This document shows, in pieces, positions 25,526 through 35,599 of a stretch of 64,000 bases of DNA. The notes under the pieces are model-generated. The model had not been told where the DNA came from, made no database searches, and saw only the letters and a list, made by a program, of their open reading frames with translations. Position 1 is the first letter of the stretch, and each line of letters begins with the position of its first letter. This DNA comes from an uncultured Clostridia bacterium (lineage in GTDB: Bacteria > Bacillota > Clostridia > TANB77 > CAG-508), in NCBI GenBank assembly GCA_948524275.1, contig CAOSLI010000001.1, positions 62,001 to 126,000 of the forward strand. Direction: 5' to 3'. Position numbers and translations under genes: made by a program.

Positions 25526-27997
25526 ATGCCAAGAACAAAAGGAAGCACTAATGCCAAAAAGAAGAAACAAGAACAAAAAAAGTTAAATATAATAGTTATG
25601 AGTTTAGTAGTACTTAGCATACTATTAGGGGTACTAATCTACACAAAATCAGGATATTTAGGAAGAACCTTAAGCCCAGCATTAGGTGGAGTCTTAGGAT
25701 ACATAAAATACCTACTACCAGTAGGACTTTTAGCTATGGCTTTTTATATAGCGCATGAAAGAGATACTAAACATTATAGATCAAAGATTTTTATGTTACT
25801 TATAATACTAGTTTTAGTAGATGTTGTGCTTGCATCATATCAATTATCAACAAGAGGTATTGACTTAAATGCAAATTTAAGTGAAGTTTTAGATGTTGCA
25901 TTTGACCTTGGAAGGAGAGATGTTGGTGGTGGAGTTTTAGGTACAGCAATAGCTATGCCAATGGCTAGACTAATAGGAATCACAGGAACTATTATTGCAG
26001 CACTTGGGATAATAGTAATTCTTATTGTGTTTGCATTTAGTTTGCATCCAGCTGATTTTATGTCAGACTTATTAGACAAGTTTGCTGAGAGAAGACAAGA
26101 AAAAAAGGAAAATAGAGAAAAAGAAGATCAAAGTGAAACTGTTGTTGCTCATGAAAGTTTTAGAGATAGGAGATTAAGAGAAAAACAAGAAAGATTAGAG
26201 AGAATAGAAGCAAAGAAAAAGCTAAATAGTGAACCTTTAGAAGAACAAATTACTATAAATATAAAAGAACCTAAAAAGTATGACCATTCTAATGATAATT
26301 TAGATGTACCAAACTTTAAATTAGGAAAGAAAACAGCTACGCCAGTAACAGCAAAGATGCCAAATACTGAGGTATCAAAAGAAGAGACTCAAGGAGAGGG
26401 ATTATTTGCAAAACAGGAAGTTGAAAAAGAAGAAAAAACAAAAGAGGTATTACAACTTGAACATGCAATGACTGTTGAAGATGAAAATTATGAATTTCCA
26501 CCAATAGAATTATTAAGTCAGGGGTCTGGTTCAGATGAAACAGAAAGTAGAAAGGCACTTTTAGCAACAGCAGAAAAATTAAGAAGAACATTATACAGTT
26601 TTGGTGTTTCTGCAAAAGTTGAAAATGTATCAGTAGGACCAGCAATCACAAGATATGAATTGGCACCAGCTGAAGGTGTAAGAGTTAGTAAAATTGCAAA
26701 CCTTTCTGATGATATAGCGTTAAGTTTAGAGGCTGAGACAATAAGAATAGAAGCACCAATTCCAGGAAAGCATACAGTTGGTATTGAGGTTCCTAATAAA
26801 GCAAAAACAACAGTTGCTTTAAGAGATATAATCGAGTCAGATAAATTTACAGATAGTTCATCAAAGCTTGCTTTTGCACTTGGAAAAGATGTAGCGGGCG
26901 AAGTAAATGTTACTGATATAGCAAAAATGCCTCACTTACTTATTGCAGGAAGTACAGGTTCAGGAAAATCAGTATGTATAAACACACTTATTACAAGTAT
27001 TATATATAAAGCAAAACCATCTGATGTAAAACTTCTTATGGTTGACCCAAAAGTTGTTGAGCTTTCAGTATATAATGGAATTCCGCATTTACTTATACCA
27101 GTTGTAACAGACCCTAAAAAGGCGGCTGGAGCTTTAGCGTGGGCCGTACAAGAAATGGTAAATAGATATAGCTTATTTGCTGGAAAAAATGTTAGAGATG
27201 TAAAAGGATATAATGAAGCAGCTAAAAATGCAGGAGAACCAACGCTTCCACAAATAGTAATCATAATAGACGAGCTTGCTGACCTTATGATGGTTGCTGC
27301 AAAAGAAGTGGAAGATGCAATTTGTAGATTAGCCCAAATGGCAAGAGCAGCAGGAATGCATTTAGTTATTGCGACACAAAGACCATCAGTAGATGTAATC
27401 ACAGGTATAATCAAAGCAAATATTCCATCAAGAATTGCATTTGCAGTATCTTCACAAGTTGACTCAAGAACAATATTAGATGGAGCAGGAGCCGAGAAAT
27501 TACTTGGAAAAGGAGATATGTTATTTTATCCATCAGGAGCACCAAAGCCAGTTAGAATTCAGGGTGCGTTTATATCTGATAAAGAGGTAGAAAACATAGT
27601 TAAATTTATCAAGCGTGAAGGTGACTGTGTATATGATGAAAGAATTATAGATTCTATAAATAAGGCTGATGAGCCAGAAAAAGTGGCAAATGGAAAAGAC
27701 GATGACGATGATACTGATCCATTATTAGAAGAAGCAATAGAACTTTGTATAGCTTCAGGGCAAGCATCAACATCAGCAGTTCAAAGAAGATTAAAAGTTG
27801 GATATGCAAGAGCAGGTAGAATAATTGACCAGATGGAAGAGAGAGGAATTATATCAGGATATCAAGGAAGCAAACCAAGAGAAGTACTTATGAGCAAAGA
27901 AAGATGGGAAGAATTAAAAATGGCACCAGCACTTGGTGGTAATGGTGGTGAAAAAGAAGAGATGGCCGAATCAGAGGAAAATACTTCAAATGAGTAA
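25526..27997 (+). CDS. ftsK: FtsK/SpoIIIE family DNA translocase
   Basis: The 823-residue protein has an N-terminal basic tail, four membrane helices (about 22-175), a charged linker and the motor (about 350-690). ATPase motifs are LLIAGSTGSGKSVCINTLI (Walker A) and IVIIIDELADLMM (Walker B), followed by ATQRPSVDVITG. The C-terminal winged-helix gamma domain (about 725-790) reads LCIASGQASTSAVQRRL and GYARAGRIIDQMEERGI. It pumps chromosomal DNA through the septum at division or sporulation. The protein ends in an acidic Glu/Ser tail. Confidence 0.95.
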   Translation: MPRTKGSTNAKKKKQEQKKLNIIVMSLVVLSILLGVLIYTKSGYLGRTLSPALGGVLGYIKYLLPVGLLAMAFYIAHERDTKHYRSKIFMLLIILVLVDVVLASYQLSTRGIDLNANLSEVLDVAFDLGRRDVGGGVLGTAIAMPMARLIGITGTIIAALGIIVILIVFAFSLHPADFMSDLLDKFAERRQEKKENREKEDQSETVVAHESFRDRRLREKQERLERIEAKKKLNSEPLEEQITINIKEPKKYDHSNDNLDVPNFKLGKKTATPVTAKMPNTEVSKEETQGEGLFAKQEVEKEEKTKEVLQLEHAMTVEDENYEFPPIELLSQGSGSDETESRKALLATAEKLRRTLYSFGVSAKVENVSVGPAITRYELAPAEGVRVSKIANLSDDIALSLEAETIRIEAPIPGKHTVGIEVPNKAKTTVALRDIIESDKFTDSSSKLAFALGKDVAGEVNVTDIAKMPHLLIAGSTGSGKSVCINTLITSIIYKAKPSDVKLLMVDPKVVELSVYNGIPHLLIPVVTDPKKAAGALAWAVQEMVNRYSLFAGKNVRDVKGYNEAAKNAGEPTLPQIVIIIDELADLMMVAAKEVEDAICRLAQMARAAGMHLVIATQRPSVDVITGIIKANIPSRIAFAVSSQVDSRTILDGAGAEKLLGKGDMLFYPSGAPKPVRIQGAFISDKEVENIVKFIKREGDCVYDERIIDSINKADEPEKVANGKDDDDDTDPLLEEAIELCIASGQASTSAVQRRLKVGYARAGRIIDQMEERGIISGYQGSKPREVLMSKERWEELKMAPALGGNGGEKEEMAESEENTSNE

Positions 27998-28057
27998 AAT
28001 GTAATAAAACTAGCATTAAACTGTAATAATAAGAGGTAAAAAAGGAGAGATTTACAA

Positions 28058-29515
28058 GTGAAAAGCAAAATTATAGCAAGGGACTATAAAGAAGAATTAG
28101 CTAATGTTGCAGAACTAAAAGGTTTTTCTCAGGAAGCAGGAAACCTTTTAATGAGCATGATGTATAAAGCTGAAGATAGCTATGAAAATTATGCAATAGT
28201 TAAAAGGGAAGTTCCAGAGAAAGACAAATTCATGGAGGACATTATAGATACTGTTACTAGAAATTGTGCTAAAATAGAAATTGCAGCACCAAATACCGAA
28301 TTAGGAAAGAAAGTAAAAGAGAGTAAATGTAGTATTGTATCAAGAAAAAATGGAAATGGAAAAGAAGTTTTAACATTTCCAAGTGAAAAGAATTTACTTT
28401 ATGGAATAGCTAGAGCTGGAATTGAAGAACTTGGAATAGAAAATATGGATACAAAGCAAAAGGCAGTTTTAACAGCTATTTCAATCGGTAAATGCATATC
28501 AAAATCAGAAGTACTTAGAGATTTTAACGGATGGACATGGTATATTAGCCCAAAAGAAATTGAAAGTACTGAGTGCAATATCATATACACTTTCTTATCA
28601 TTTCTATATGGACATGAATTTATAGATAGCATAAACAGTACAAACTTAAATACATTAAAGATGAGAATGCAACCTGAACTATGGAACGAGATTGAAAGTG
28701 TTTCACTTCAATTTTATTTATCATTTGACAAGGATGAAAATGAGAAGCTCCTAAAAAAATTAGCAGTATATAAAACAGAACTTGAAAAGATGAAAAATCA
28801 AGAAAAATATATGCTAGATATGATTGAAACTAAGAAAAATGAGGAAATAGAAATTGCGAGCATTGATAGAATTTTAAGTAATCCTAAATTACTTAAAGAC
28901 CAATACACAGAATACAATAGCAAACTTCCAAATGAAAAGAAAATATTTAGTGTAAGTCATTATACAGATTTATTACAAAAGAGAAAGAAAATTGCTTTAA
29001 AAAAGATAGAAGAATGTGAAAAGATGCAAGATGAGAATGTATTTTTAAAAGCAAGACAAGACTTGCAGCTTAAAGTTAAAGCATATGAAATTAAAACAGA
29101 TATTACTAAATTGCAAAATGAATTTTTAAAATGTTTTAAGAAAAAAATTGATGAAGCAGAAGAAAGAAAAGAGATAAGAGATTTATTATATGAAATAAGA
29201 TATTTGAATTTTATACCAAATTGTAAAATGAAATTAAATGATTTAATGGAAAAAATTATACCAAAAGCGATAGATGCAAGAATATTAAATCCAATCTCGA
29301 ATAATAATTATTTAGATAAAAAAATATTAGCTGGAATATTTAACTCGAAAGCAATTTTGCTAGAAGGATTATACATTAAAATATCGGCAGTAAATGAAGG
29401 CCTAGATGTAGAAATATACGATGGAGAAACATTAGATAGCAAATATACTGTGGTACTTCCAGAAGATAGTAGTGTCGAAATTATGAGAGTAAGAAAGACC
29501 AAAATTTTTGAATAA
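28058..29515 (+). CDS. Conserved-looking protein of unknown function with central coiled coil
   Basis: I do not recognise this 485-residue protein. There is no signal peptide or membrane helix. The N-terminal half is mixed alpha/beta with DFNGWTWYIS and IYTFLSFLYGHEF. The middle (about 225-380) is a charged coiled coil (LEKMKNQEKYMLDMIETKKNEE). The C-terminal part has KILAGIFNSKAILLEGLYIKI. Translation begins at GTG 28058 after AAAGGAGAG. It lies between ftsK and the MBL hydrolase with small gaps, so it is probably in their operon. The intact length, and codon use like the neighbours, suggest a native functional gene. Confidence 0.7.
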   Translation: MKSKIIARDYKEELANVAELKGFSQEAGNLLMSMMYKAEDSYENYAIVKREVPEKDKFMEDIIDTVTRNCAKIEIAAPNTELGKKVKESKCSIVSRKNGNGKEVLTFPSEKNLLYGIARAGIEELGIENMDTKQKAVLTAISIGKCISKSEVLRDFNGWTWYISPKEIESTECNIIYTFLSFLYGHEFIDSINSTNLNTLKMRMQPELWNEIESVSLQFYLSFDKDENEKLLKKLAVYKTELEKMKNQEKYMLDMIETKKNEEIEIASIDRILSNPKLLKDQYTEYNSKLPNEKKIFSVSHYTDLLQKRKKIALKKIEECEKMQDENVFLKARQDLQLKVKAYEIKTDITKLQNEFLKCFKKKIDEAEERKEIRDLLYEIRYLNFIPNCKMKLNDLMEKIIPKAIDARILNPISNNNYLDKKILAGIFNSKAILLEGLYIKISAVNEGLDVEIYDGETLDSKYTVVLPEDSSVEIMRVRKTKIFE

Positions 29516-29532
29516 ATAGAAAGAAGGTACAA

Positions 29533-31197
29533 ATGAAGATAACTTTTTTAGGTGCAACAAAGGCAGTTACTGGTTCAAATTTTTTAGTAGAAGCAGCAGG
29601 AAAGAAATTTCTTGTAGATTGTGGACTTCATCAAGGAAAGATGGAAGAGGAATTACTTAATGACAAACCATTTGAATTTGATGCACAAGAAATAGATTTT
29701 ATGCTACTTACGCATGCACATATTGACCATTCAGGTAGAATACCAAAGCTATATAAAGATGGATTTAGTGGTCCAGTATATGCTACAAAAGCAACATGTG
29801 ACTTATGTGAGATAATGCTACCAGACAGTGGACATATACAAGAAACAGAAGCTGAGATAAAAAATAAAAAGCGTAAAAGAGCAGGAAAGAAGGATATGAT
29901 AGATCCACTTTATACTGCTAAAGATGGGGTAGATTGTATAGAAATATTTAAAGGCATAGATTATGACCAAATAATAGACATAGCAGATGGAATCTCGGTT
30001 AGATTTAATGACGCTGGACATATGCTAGGCTCAAGTATAATTGAAGTTTGGGTAACTGAAAATGGAAAGCAAGAGAAAATTGTATTTTCAGGAGATTTAG
30101 GAAACAATGATATTCCGCTTTTAGCAAGTCCTACAATGATTGAAAGCGCTGACTATTTAGTCATGGAATCAACATATGGAAATAGACTTCATATAAGAAA
30201 TGATGAAAAAGCTGAGATGTTTTTAAAAACTGTATCAGATACAATAAAAAATGGTGGAACAGTTGTAATCCCTTCATTTGCAGTTGGTAGAACTCAAGAA
30301 ATTTTATATGAGTTAAATGAAATAAAAGATTATCATAAAGACGATGAAGCTTTTCAAAAAGAATATGAAGTACTTATGAACACTGATGTATATGTAGATA
30401 GCCCGCTTGCAGTATCTGCAACAGAAGTATTTAGAAAGAACATGAACTTATTTTCTGACGAGATACAGGAATTCATATCAAGAGGAGACAATCCACTTGA
30501 TTTTCCAGGACTGCATTTTACACAATCAGTTGAAGAGTCTAAGGCATTAAATGAGTCAAATGAACCTTGTATCATAATTTCTGCAAGTGGAATGTGTGAT
30601 GTTGGAAGAATTAAGCACCATCTAAAACACAATATCTGGAATCCAAATAGTACTATTCTTTTTGTAGGATATCAAGCAGTTGGAACATTAGGAAGAAAAA
30701 TAGTAGATGGCGCTGAAACAGTTAAGGTATTAGGTGAAGAATTTTCAGTAAATGCTAGAGTAGAATACATAGAGGGATTTTCAGGGCATGCTGATCAAGA
30801 TGGACTTTTATCTTTTCTTTGTTCATTTAATACTAAGATGCCAAAGCAAGTATTTTTAGTACATGGAGAGCCAGAAGCACAAGAGATACTACGAGAAAAG
30901 ATTCTTGAGGAAACAGGAATAAACGCAATTATACCATCATATGGAGAAGAATATGAATTGGCAGAAAACATACAAAAAACAGAAAAATACACAAATCCAT
31001 TCAATAAACAATTAGAAAGAATAGAACTAATTGATAAAATGCAATACTTAGAGAGTGAACTTGAAAATATAAAACATGCACTTAAAGAAGATATAAGAAT
31101 ACAATCAACAAGCGATGAAGATTTAACGAAATTAAACAATAGAGTAAATGAACTAAGAAAACAAATAGTACAGATAATGAATAAGGGAGAAAACTAA
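29533..31197 (+). CDS. MBL-fold, beta-CASP RNA-specificity metallo-hydrolase
   Basis: The 554-residue protein has metal motif LTHAHIDHSGRIPKL (about 57), the Asp ligand in FSGDLGNNDIPLL (about 190), the beta-CASP domain with VIPSFAVGRTQEILYEL (about 245), ISASGMCDVGRIKHHLK (about 350) and GFSGHADQDGLL, and the final VHGEPEAQEIL. This domain order defines RNA-processing nucleases of the CPSF/RNase J superfamily; this particular subfamily is usually annotated only as an RNA-specificity MBL protein. A coiled C-terminal tail (500-554) follows. Its stop overlaps the start of the GH15 gene. Confidence 0.9.
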   Translation: MKITFLGATKAVTGSNFLVEAAGKKFLVDCGLHQGKMEEELLNDKPFEFDAQEIDFMLLTHAHIDHSGRIPKLYKDGFSGPVYATKATCDLCEIMLPDSGHIQETEAEIKNKKRKRAGKKDMIDPLYTAKDGVDCIEIFKGIDYDQIIDIADGISVRFNDAGHMLGSSIIEVWVTENGKQEKIVFSGDLGNNDIPLLASPTMIESADYLVMESTYGNRLHIRNDEKAEMFLKTVSDTIKNGGTVVIPSFAVGRTQEILYELNEIKDYHKDDEAFQKEYEVLMNTDVYVDSPLAVSATEVFRKNMNLFSDEIQEFISRGDNPLDFPGLHFTQSVEESKALNESNEPCIIISASGMCDVGRIKHHLKHNIWNPNSTILFVGYQAVGTLGRKIVDGAETVKVLGEEFSVNARVEYIEGFSGHADQDGLLSFLCSFNTKMPKQVFLVHGEPEAQEILREKILEETGINAIIPSYGEEYELAENIQKTEKYTNPFNKQLERIELIDKMQYLESELENIKHALKEDIRIQSTSDEDLTKLNNRVNELRKQIVQIMNKGEN

Positions 31198-33155
31198 TGA
31201 AAAAGAAATATTATAATGATGCATTTATAGGAAATAAAAATGTAATAGCAAGTTTTAGTAAATATGGAGAACTTCTTAGAATTTGCTATCCACTACCAGA
31301 TTATTGGCAGTATTCTGAATTTTTTCATACTGGAATGAAGATAAATGATTCTAATATAATTTATTTACATAACGATATAAATAACAAATATAAGCAATAC
31401 TACACAAAAGACACTAACATATTAAATACTGAAATTGAAAATACATATTTTAATGTTGATATTTTACAAACTGATTGTGTAATGATAAATCAAGATGTTA
31501 TTATAAAAAAATACACTTTTAAAAATAATAATTCGATTGATTTGAATATTAAATTTATTGTACGTTCAGCGGTACTATCATCTCCAAATAATATGGCAGG
31601 TTCAATGGTAGAAAATGATGCATTAGTACAATATAGTCATAATTTTACTTGTGCAATTTTTTCAAAAGAAAAATTATCTAGCCATCAGTTAAATAATGTC
31701 GATAGAAATATCCAAATGGGTGAGATATATGACAAAGACTATATTGCAATGAGTCCAGACAGTGGAATTGAGTATGATTTAGGAAATCTAAAGCCAGGAG
31801 AAGAAAGAGAATTTAGTATATTTATTTACATGAAGTATGATGATGACGATATACACGATGTATCTGATAAAATTGCTAAAATTAGAAAAGTTAGTGTTAA
31901 AAAAGAAATAGAAAAGGTTGAAAAATACTGGACTGATTTTTTAGACAAGCATAATACACTTAAGTTAAAATCAGACGGTTCAGAATTTATGAATAAGTTA
32001 ATAAACATTTATAACAGAAGTATCTTATTTGTTCCATTACTTATGAATGAGAAAACAGGAGGAATATCTGCATCACTAGAAGTTGACGAAGAAAGAGACA
32101 AATGTGGAAGATATTCATATTGCTGGCCAAGAGATGCTGCTTGGGTGTATAAAAACATAGACCATTTAGGGTTTGAAGATATGACTGAAAAATTTTATGA
32201 TGTATTCCTAAAAAAAGCACAGAGTAAAAATGGAATGTGGGAACAAAGATTTTTTACAGATGGAAGATTAGCACCATGCTGGGGATACCAAGTAGACGAG
32301 ACAGCTATTGTTGTATGGGAAGCATATGAGCATTATAAAACTGTAGAAAAGAGAAGCGGAAAGAAGAATAAGACATTTTTAAAAAATAATTTAAAGACTT
32401 TAGAAAAGGCAACAGATTTCTTAGAAAAATATATTAGGCATATTATAGGAATAGAAGAAAAAGAGGATTTAGTTAGAATCGAACTTGAAAAAGACTATAA
32501 TTACAAGGACAGAGACGAAATATACAAGCATCCAAGCTTTGATATCTGGGAAATGAATGAAGGTGTACATTTATATTCTGTTTCAAGCGTATATGGAGCA
32601 TTCTCAGCAATGATAAAGATATATGATGAGCTTTCTGATTTATTTGAGAAAAATAGATTAAAACAAGATGATATATTAAAGAAAAAGGCTAAGTATGAAG
32701 AATACAAAAGAAACATAAAAGAGTACATAATGGATAAATTGTATGATAAACAAAAGAAAGTATTACTGAGAAACACAAAAGACAACCTAACAGACATAAG
32801 CATTTTAGGTGCAGTCATTCCATTTGGGATATTTGAACCAGAAGAAAAAATTGTAACTAATACTGTAGAACAAATTAATATGACACTTAGAACATACTTA
32901 GGTGGATATCTAAGATTTCAAAATGATACATATATTGGTGGACAAAATCCTTGGATAATTGCAACAGCATGGATGGGAATGTATTATAAAAGAATCGGTG
33001 ATCAAAAGAAAGCTAATGAATGTTTGCAATTTATTGTAAACAGTGCAAATCCATTAGGACTTCTTGCAGAACAAGCCAATAGTGATTTAAACGAGACATG
33101 GGTAATAGGACTTGGCTGGTCACATGCAATGTTTATAGGAATGCTAGTGGACTAA
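31197..33155 (+). CDS. Glycoside hydrolase family 15 (glucoamylase-like) protein
   Basis: The 652-residue protein has an N-terminal beta-rich domain (1-235) and an alpha/alpha-barrel domain (about 260-652). Family features are KCGRYSYCWPRDAAWVYKNI (about 303), APCWGYQVDETAIVVWEAYEH (about 361), DIWEMNEGVHLYSVSSVYGAF with a likely catalytic Glu (about 449) and NETWVIGLGWSHAMFIGML at the end. GH15 enzymes release glucose or act on trehalose/isomaltose. There is no signal peptide, so it probably acts in the cytosol on glycogen-like glucan, matching the GH57 and GT4 genes at 43-47 kb. The start overlaps the MBL stop by 1 nt. Confidence 0.9.
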   Translation: MKKKYYNDAFIGNKNVIASFSKYGELLRICYPLPDYWQYSEFFHTGMKINDSNIIYLHNDINNKYKQYYTKDTNILNTEIENTYFNVDILQTDCVMINQDVIIKKYTFKNNNSIDLNIKFIVRSAVLSSPNNMAGSMVENDALVQYSHNFTCAIFSKEKLSSHQLNNVDRNIQMGEIYDKDYIAMSPDSGIEYDLGNLKPGEEREFSIFIYMKYDDDDIHDVSDKIAKIRKVSVKKEIEKVEKYWTDFLDKHNTLKLKSDGSEFMNKLINIYNRSILFVPLLMNEKTGGISASLEVDEERDKCGRYSYCWPRDAAWVYKNIDHLGFEDMTEKFYDVFLKKAQSKNGMWEQRFFTDGRLAPCWGYQVDETAIVVWEAYEHYKTVEKRSGKKNKTFLKNNLKTLEKATDFLEKYIRHIIGIEEKEDLVRIELEKDYNYKDRDEIYKHPSFDIWEMNEGVHLYSVSSVYGAFSAMIKIYDELSDLFEKNRLKQDDILKKKAKYEEYKRNIKEYIMDKLYDKQKKVLLRNTKDNLTDISILGAVIPFGIFEPEEKIVTNTVEQINMTLRTYLGGYLRFQNDTYIGGQNPWIIATAWMGMYYKRIGDQKKANECLQFIVNSANPLGLLAEQANSDLNETWVIGLGWSHAMFIGMLVD

Positions 33156-33156
33156 T

Positions 33157-33206
33157 TCAACCATTGGGGACGCGCACTTTTGGTTGACCAAAAGGGACAG
33201 GTCATC
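33157..33206 (+). repeat. Left inverted repeat of the RAYT unit
   Basis: The arm is a composite of two REP-like palindrome pieces; its inverse complement at 34088-34137 differs at one base. Confidence 0.85.
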
Positions 33207-33307
33207 TTTAAGTGAAGATGTTTAGAGAATGGTTAAGATGATATTATATAAAATAGGAGAAAATTATAGTTTTGGGGGCACAATAAAATAAGAAAGGAAG
33301 TTTTATT

Positions 33308-34039
33308 ATGCCTAGAAAAGCAAGAAATCAATTAGTGGGAAATTATTTTCATATAATGATTCAAGGAATAAAAAAAGAGTATATATTTGACAAGGATATA
33401 TATAAGAAAAAATACATACAAATATTAAGCAAGCATTCACAAAAAGAAAATGTTAAAATTATTGCTTATTGTGTTATGAGTAATCATGTGCACTTACTTA
33501 TGTATATTGAAAATATACAAGACATGTCAAAGTTTATGCATGACATCAATGCAGAATATGGTCAATATTATAATGCAATAAAAAATAGAGTTGGGTTTGT
33601 ATTTAGAAATAGATTTAATACACAGGAAATATTAGATATTAATCATCTAAGAGCTTGTGTTGCATATATACATAAAAATCCTGTAAAAGCAGAAATGGTG
33701 AAACATGAATCACTGTATCAATATTCTAGTTATAATGAATATTTTGAGGAAAATAAGATTATTTCATATGAAGGAATTAAATTATTATTTGGAACGACAG
33801 CTAAAGAGAAATATATAGAGGATTTTATAAAAATACATGAATGCAAAGGACAGTATTTTTTTGAAGAAGATGAAATCGACTATGGTAAAGTTATTAAAGA
33901 ATATAAACAAAGAAATATTAGTAACGAAGAAATAGTTATGAATTTAAGAAAAGAATATAATGTATCTGAAAGAAAGATTTCAGAACTATTGGATATAAGT
34001 AGATATTGTATTAGGAATATATTAGGAAAAAAGGCATAG
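33308..34039 (+). CDS. REP-associated tyrosine transposase (RAYT, Y1/IS200-like)
   Basis: The protein has 243 residues. MPRKARNQLVGNYFHIMIQG is the RAYT N-terminal signature, IIAYCVMSNHVHLLMYI carries the HUH metal-binding histidines, and FVFRNRFNTQEILDINHLRACVAYIHKNPVKAEMV contains the conserved C-terminal helix. A C-terminal helix-turn-helix-like region (about 195-243) follows. RAYTs are single-copy domesticated relatives of IS200/IS605 transposases that nick REP palindromes. It has its own GAAAGGAAG site. It is intact, so the REP family around it may be active. Confidence 0.9.
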   Translation: MPRKARNQLVGNYFHIMIQGIKKEYIFDKDIYKKKYIQILSKHSQKENVKIIAYCVMSNHVHLLMYIENIQDMSKFMHDINAEYGQYYNAIKNRVGFVFRNRFNTQEILDINHLRACVAYIHKNPVKAEMVKHESLYQYSSYNEYFEENKIISYEGIKLLFGTTAKEKYIEDFIKIHECKGQYFFEEDEIDYGKVIKEYKQRNISNEEIVMNLRKEYNVSERKISELLDISRYCIRNILGKKA

Positions 34040-34087
34040 AAAAAATTGCGTTAGGGAGCGCATTATATAGAAAGTATTCTATATAAG

Positions 34088-34137
34088 GATGACCTGTCCC
34101 TTTTGGTCAACCAAAAGTGCACGTCCCCAATGGTTGA
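34088..34137 (-). repeat. Right inverted repeat of the RAYT unit
   Basis: Inverse complement of 33157-33206 with one mismatch. Confidence 0.85.
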
Positions 34138-34149
34138 GAAAGGATGTAT

Positions 34150-35512
34150 ATGGCTAAATCAAAAACAATATTTGTGTGTAGTAGTTGTGGATATGAGTCT
34201 CCAAAATGGCTTGGGAAGTGCCCAGCTTGCAATGAATGGAATTCATTTTATGAAGAGAAGATGCAATTGACTACTTCATCAGGCACTAATGTAAAATTAA
34301 AAGAAAGTTCAAAACCACTAAACTTAAATCAAGTTGAAGGTAAAGAGGCTGTAAGAACGAAAACTGGAGTTAACGAATTAGATAGAGTATTAGGTGGGGG
34401 CTTAGTAAAAGGTTCATTAGTACTTTTAGGTGGCGAACCAGGAATCGGAAAGTCTACACTAATTCTACAAATATGTGATAAAATTGCAACCGATGGAAAA
34501 GTGTTATATGTATCGGGTGAGGAATCAGCAGAGCAGATTAAGTTAAGAGCAGATAGGTTAAACATACAAAATGATAATATAATGTTTTTGGGTGAAACGG
34601 ATATAGATATAATTGAAGCAGAGATTTTAAATATGAATCCAAAGCTTGTAATAATAGATTCAATTCAGACAATGCTTTCAAATGAAATAACATCAGCCGC
34701 CCGGAACAGTTAGCCAAGTAAGAGAAATTACTGCAAGAGTAATGAAATGCTGTAAACAAAATCAGATTACTACTATAATAATTGGACATGTTACAAAAGA
34801 CGGAAACATAGCAGGACCGAGAGTCCTAGAACATATGGTTGATACTGTTCTATACTTAGAGGGAGAAAGATATTTTGCATACAGAGTATTAAGAGGTGTG
34901 AAAAATAGATTTGGTTCAACCAATGAAATTGGAATGTTTGAAATGAAGAATGAGGGAATGTGTGAAGTAACTAATCCATCATCTGTACTTATTTCAGAAG
35001 ATTCGGAAGAAGTACCAGGTTCTGCAATAGTTTGTAGTTTAGAGGGAACTAGACCACTGTTAGTTGAAATGCAGGCTCTAACAACTCCAAGTATTTATGG
35101 AATACCAAAAAGGACAGGAAACGGAATTGACTTTAATAAAATATCACTGCTTATTGCAGTACTTGAAAAAAGAGGGCACCTAAATCTTGGAAATCAAGAT
35201 GTATATTTAAATGTGGTTAGTGGAATGAAGATAAATGAGCCAGCAGTAGATTTAGGAGCAAGTTTGGTTATTGCATCAAGTTTTAAAAATACATACATCC
35301 CAAAGGACACTGCTATAATAGGTGAAGTTGGACTAACTGGTGAAATTAGGTCTGTAAATATGATTGATAAAAGATTAAAAGAAGCTGAAAGACTAGGAAT
35401 AAAGAAATGTATAATTCCAGAGAACAACAAAAAGACTCTTAAAGATTCATATAAGCTAGAGATTATTGGTGTAAGAAATATTAAAGAAGCATTAAGTGCA
35501 ATTGGAATTTAG
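34150..35512 (+). CDS. radA: RadA DNA repair/branch-migration ATPase; +1 shift at CGG 34702
   Basis: Frame 0 starts at ATG 34150 (AAAGGA upstream) with the zinc motif FVCSSCGYESPKWLGKCPAC, Walker A GGEPGIGKST and IIDSIQTM. After 184 codons it reaches CGG (34702-34704) and stops three codons later. Skipping the C restores G-TVSQVREITARVMK, matching the family segment SAPGSVSQVRE, then VGHVTKDG, the RadA KNRFGSTNE motif and the Lon-like C-terminal domain. The combined 453 residues equal the usual length. RadA promotes DNA branch migration during recombination, so a broken gene would be unexpected. The slip restores a glycine that is invariant in the families I recall. The RAYT unit lies directly upstream. 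Confidence 0.9.
34702..34704 (+). other. CGG +1 slip site in radA
   Basis: Codon 185 is CGG; frame 0 then reads AAC AGT TAG. Skipping the C gives GGA ACA GTT AGC, the conserved glycine and following residues of RadA. Confidence 0.75.
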
Positions 35513-35525
35513 AGATATAAAATAA

Positions 35526-35554
35526 TTGCAAACGAAAGACTTATGTGCTATAAT
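35526..35554 (+). promoter_or_regulatory. Predicted promoter of the MNT-HEPN pair
   Basis: TTGCAA and a perfect TATAAT with a 17-bp spacer, about 45 bp upstream. Confidence 0.6.
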
Positions 35555-35599
35555 AAAAATTAAATTATTTAAGTAAGAGTGAAGTGAGGGAAAGTTTAT

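Larger units (their letters stand above)
33157..34137. mobile_element. RAYT transposase unit with 50-bp inverted repeats
   Basis: Arms 33157-33206 and 34088-34137 are inverse complements with a single mismatch over 50 bp and contain REP-type pieces (CAACCA, GGGGACG, TTTTGGTTGACC, GGGACAGGTC). They enclose one RAYT gene. The left arm starts 2 bp after the GH15 stop, the right arm ends just before the radA ribosome-binding site. It is a REP/RAYT element rather than a classical insertion sequence. Confidence 0.88.
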
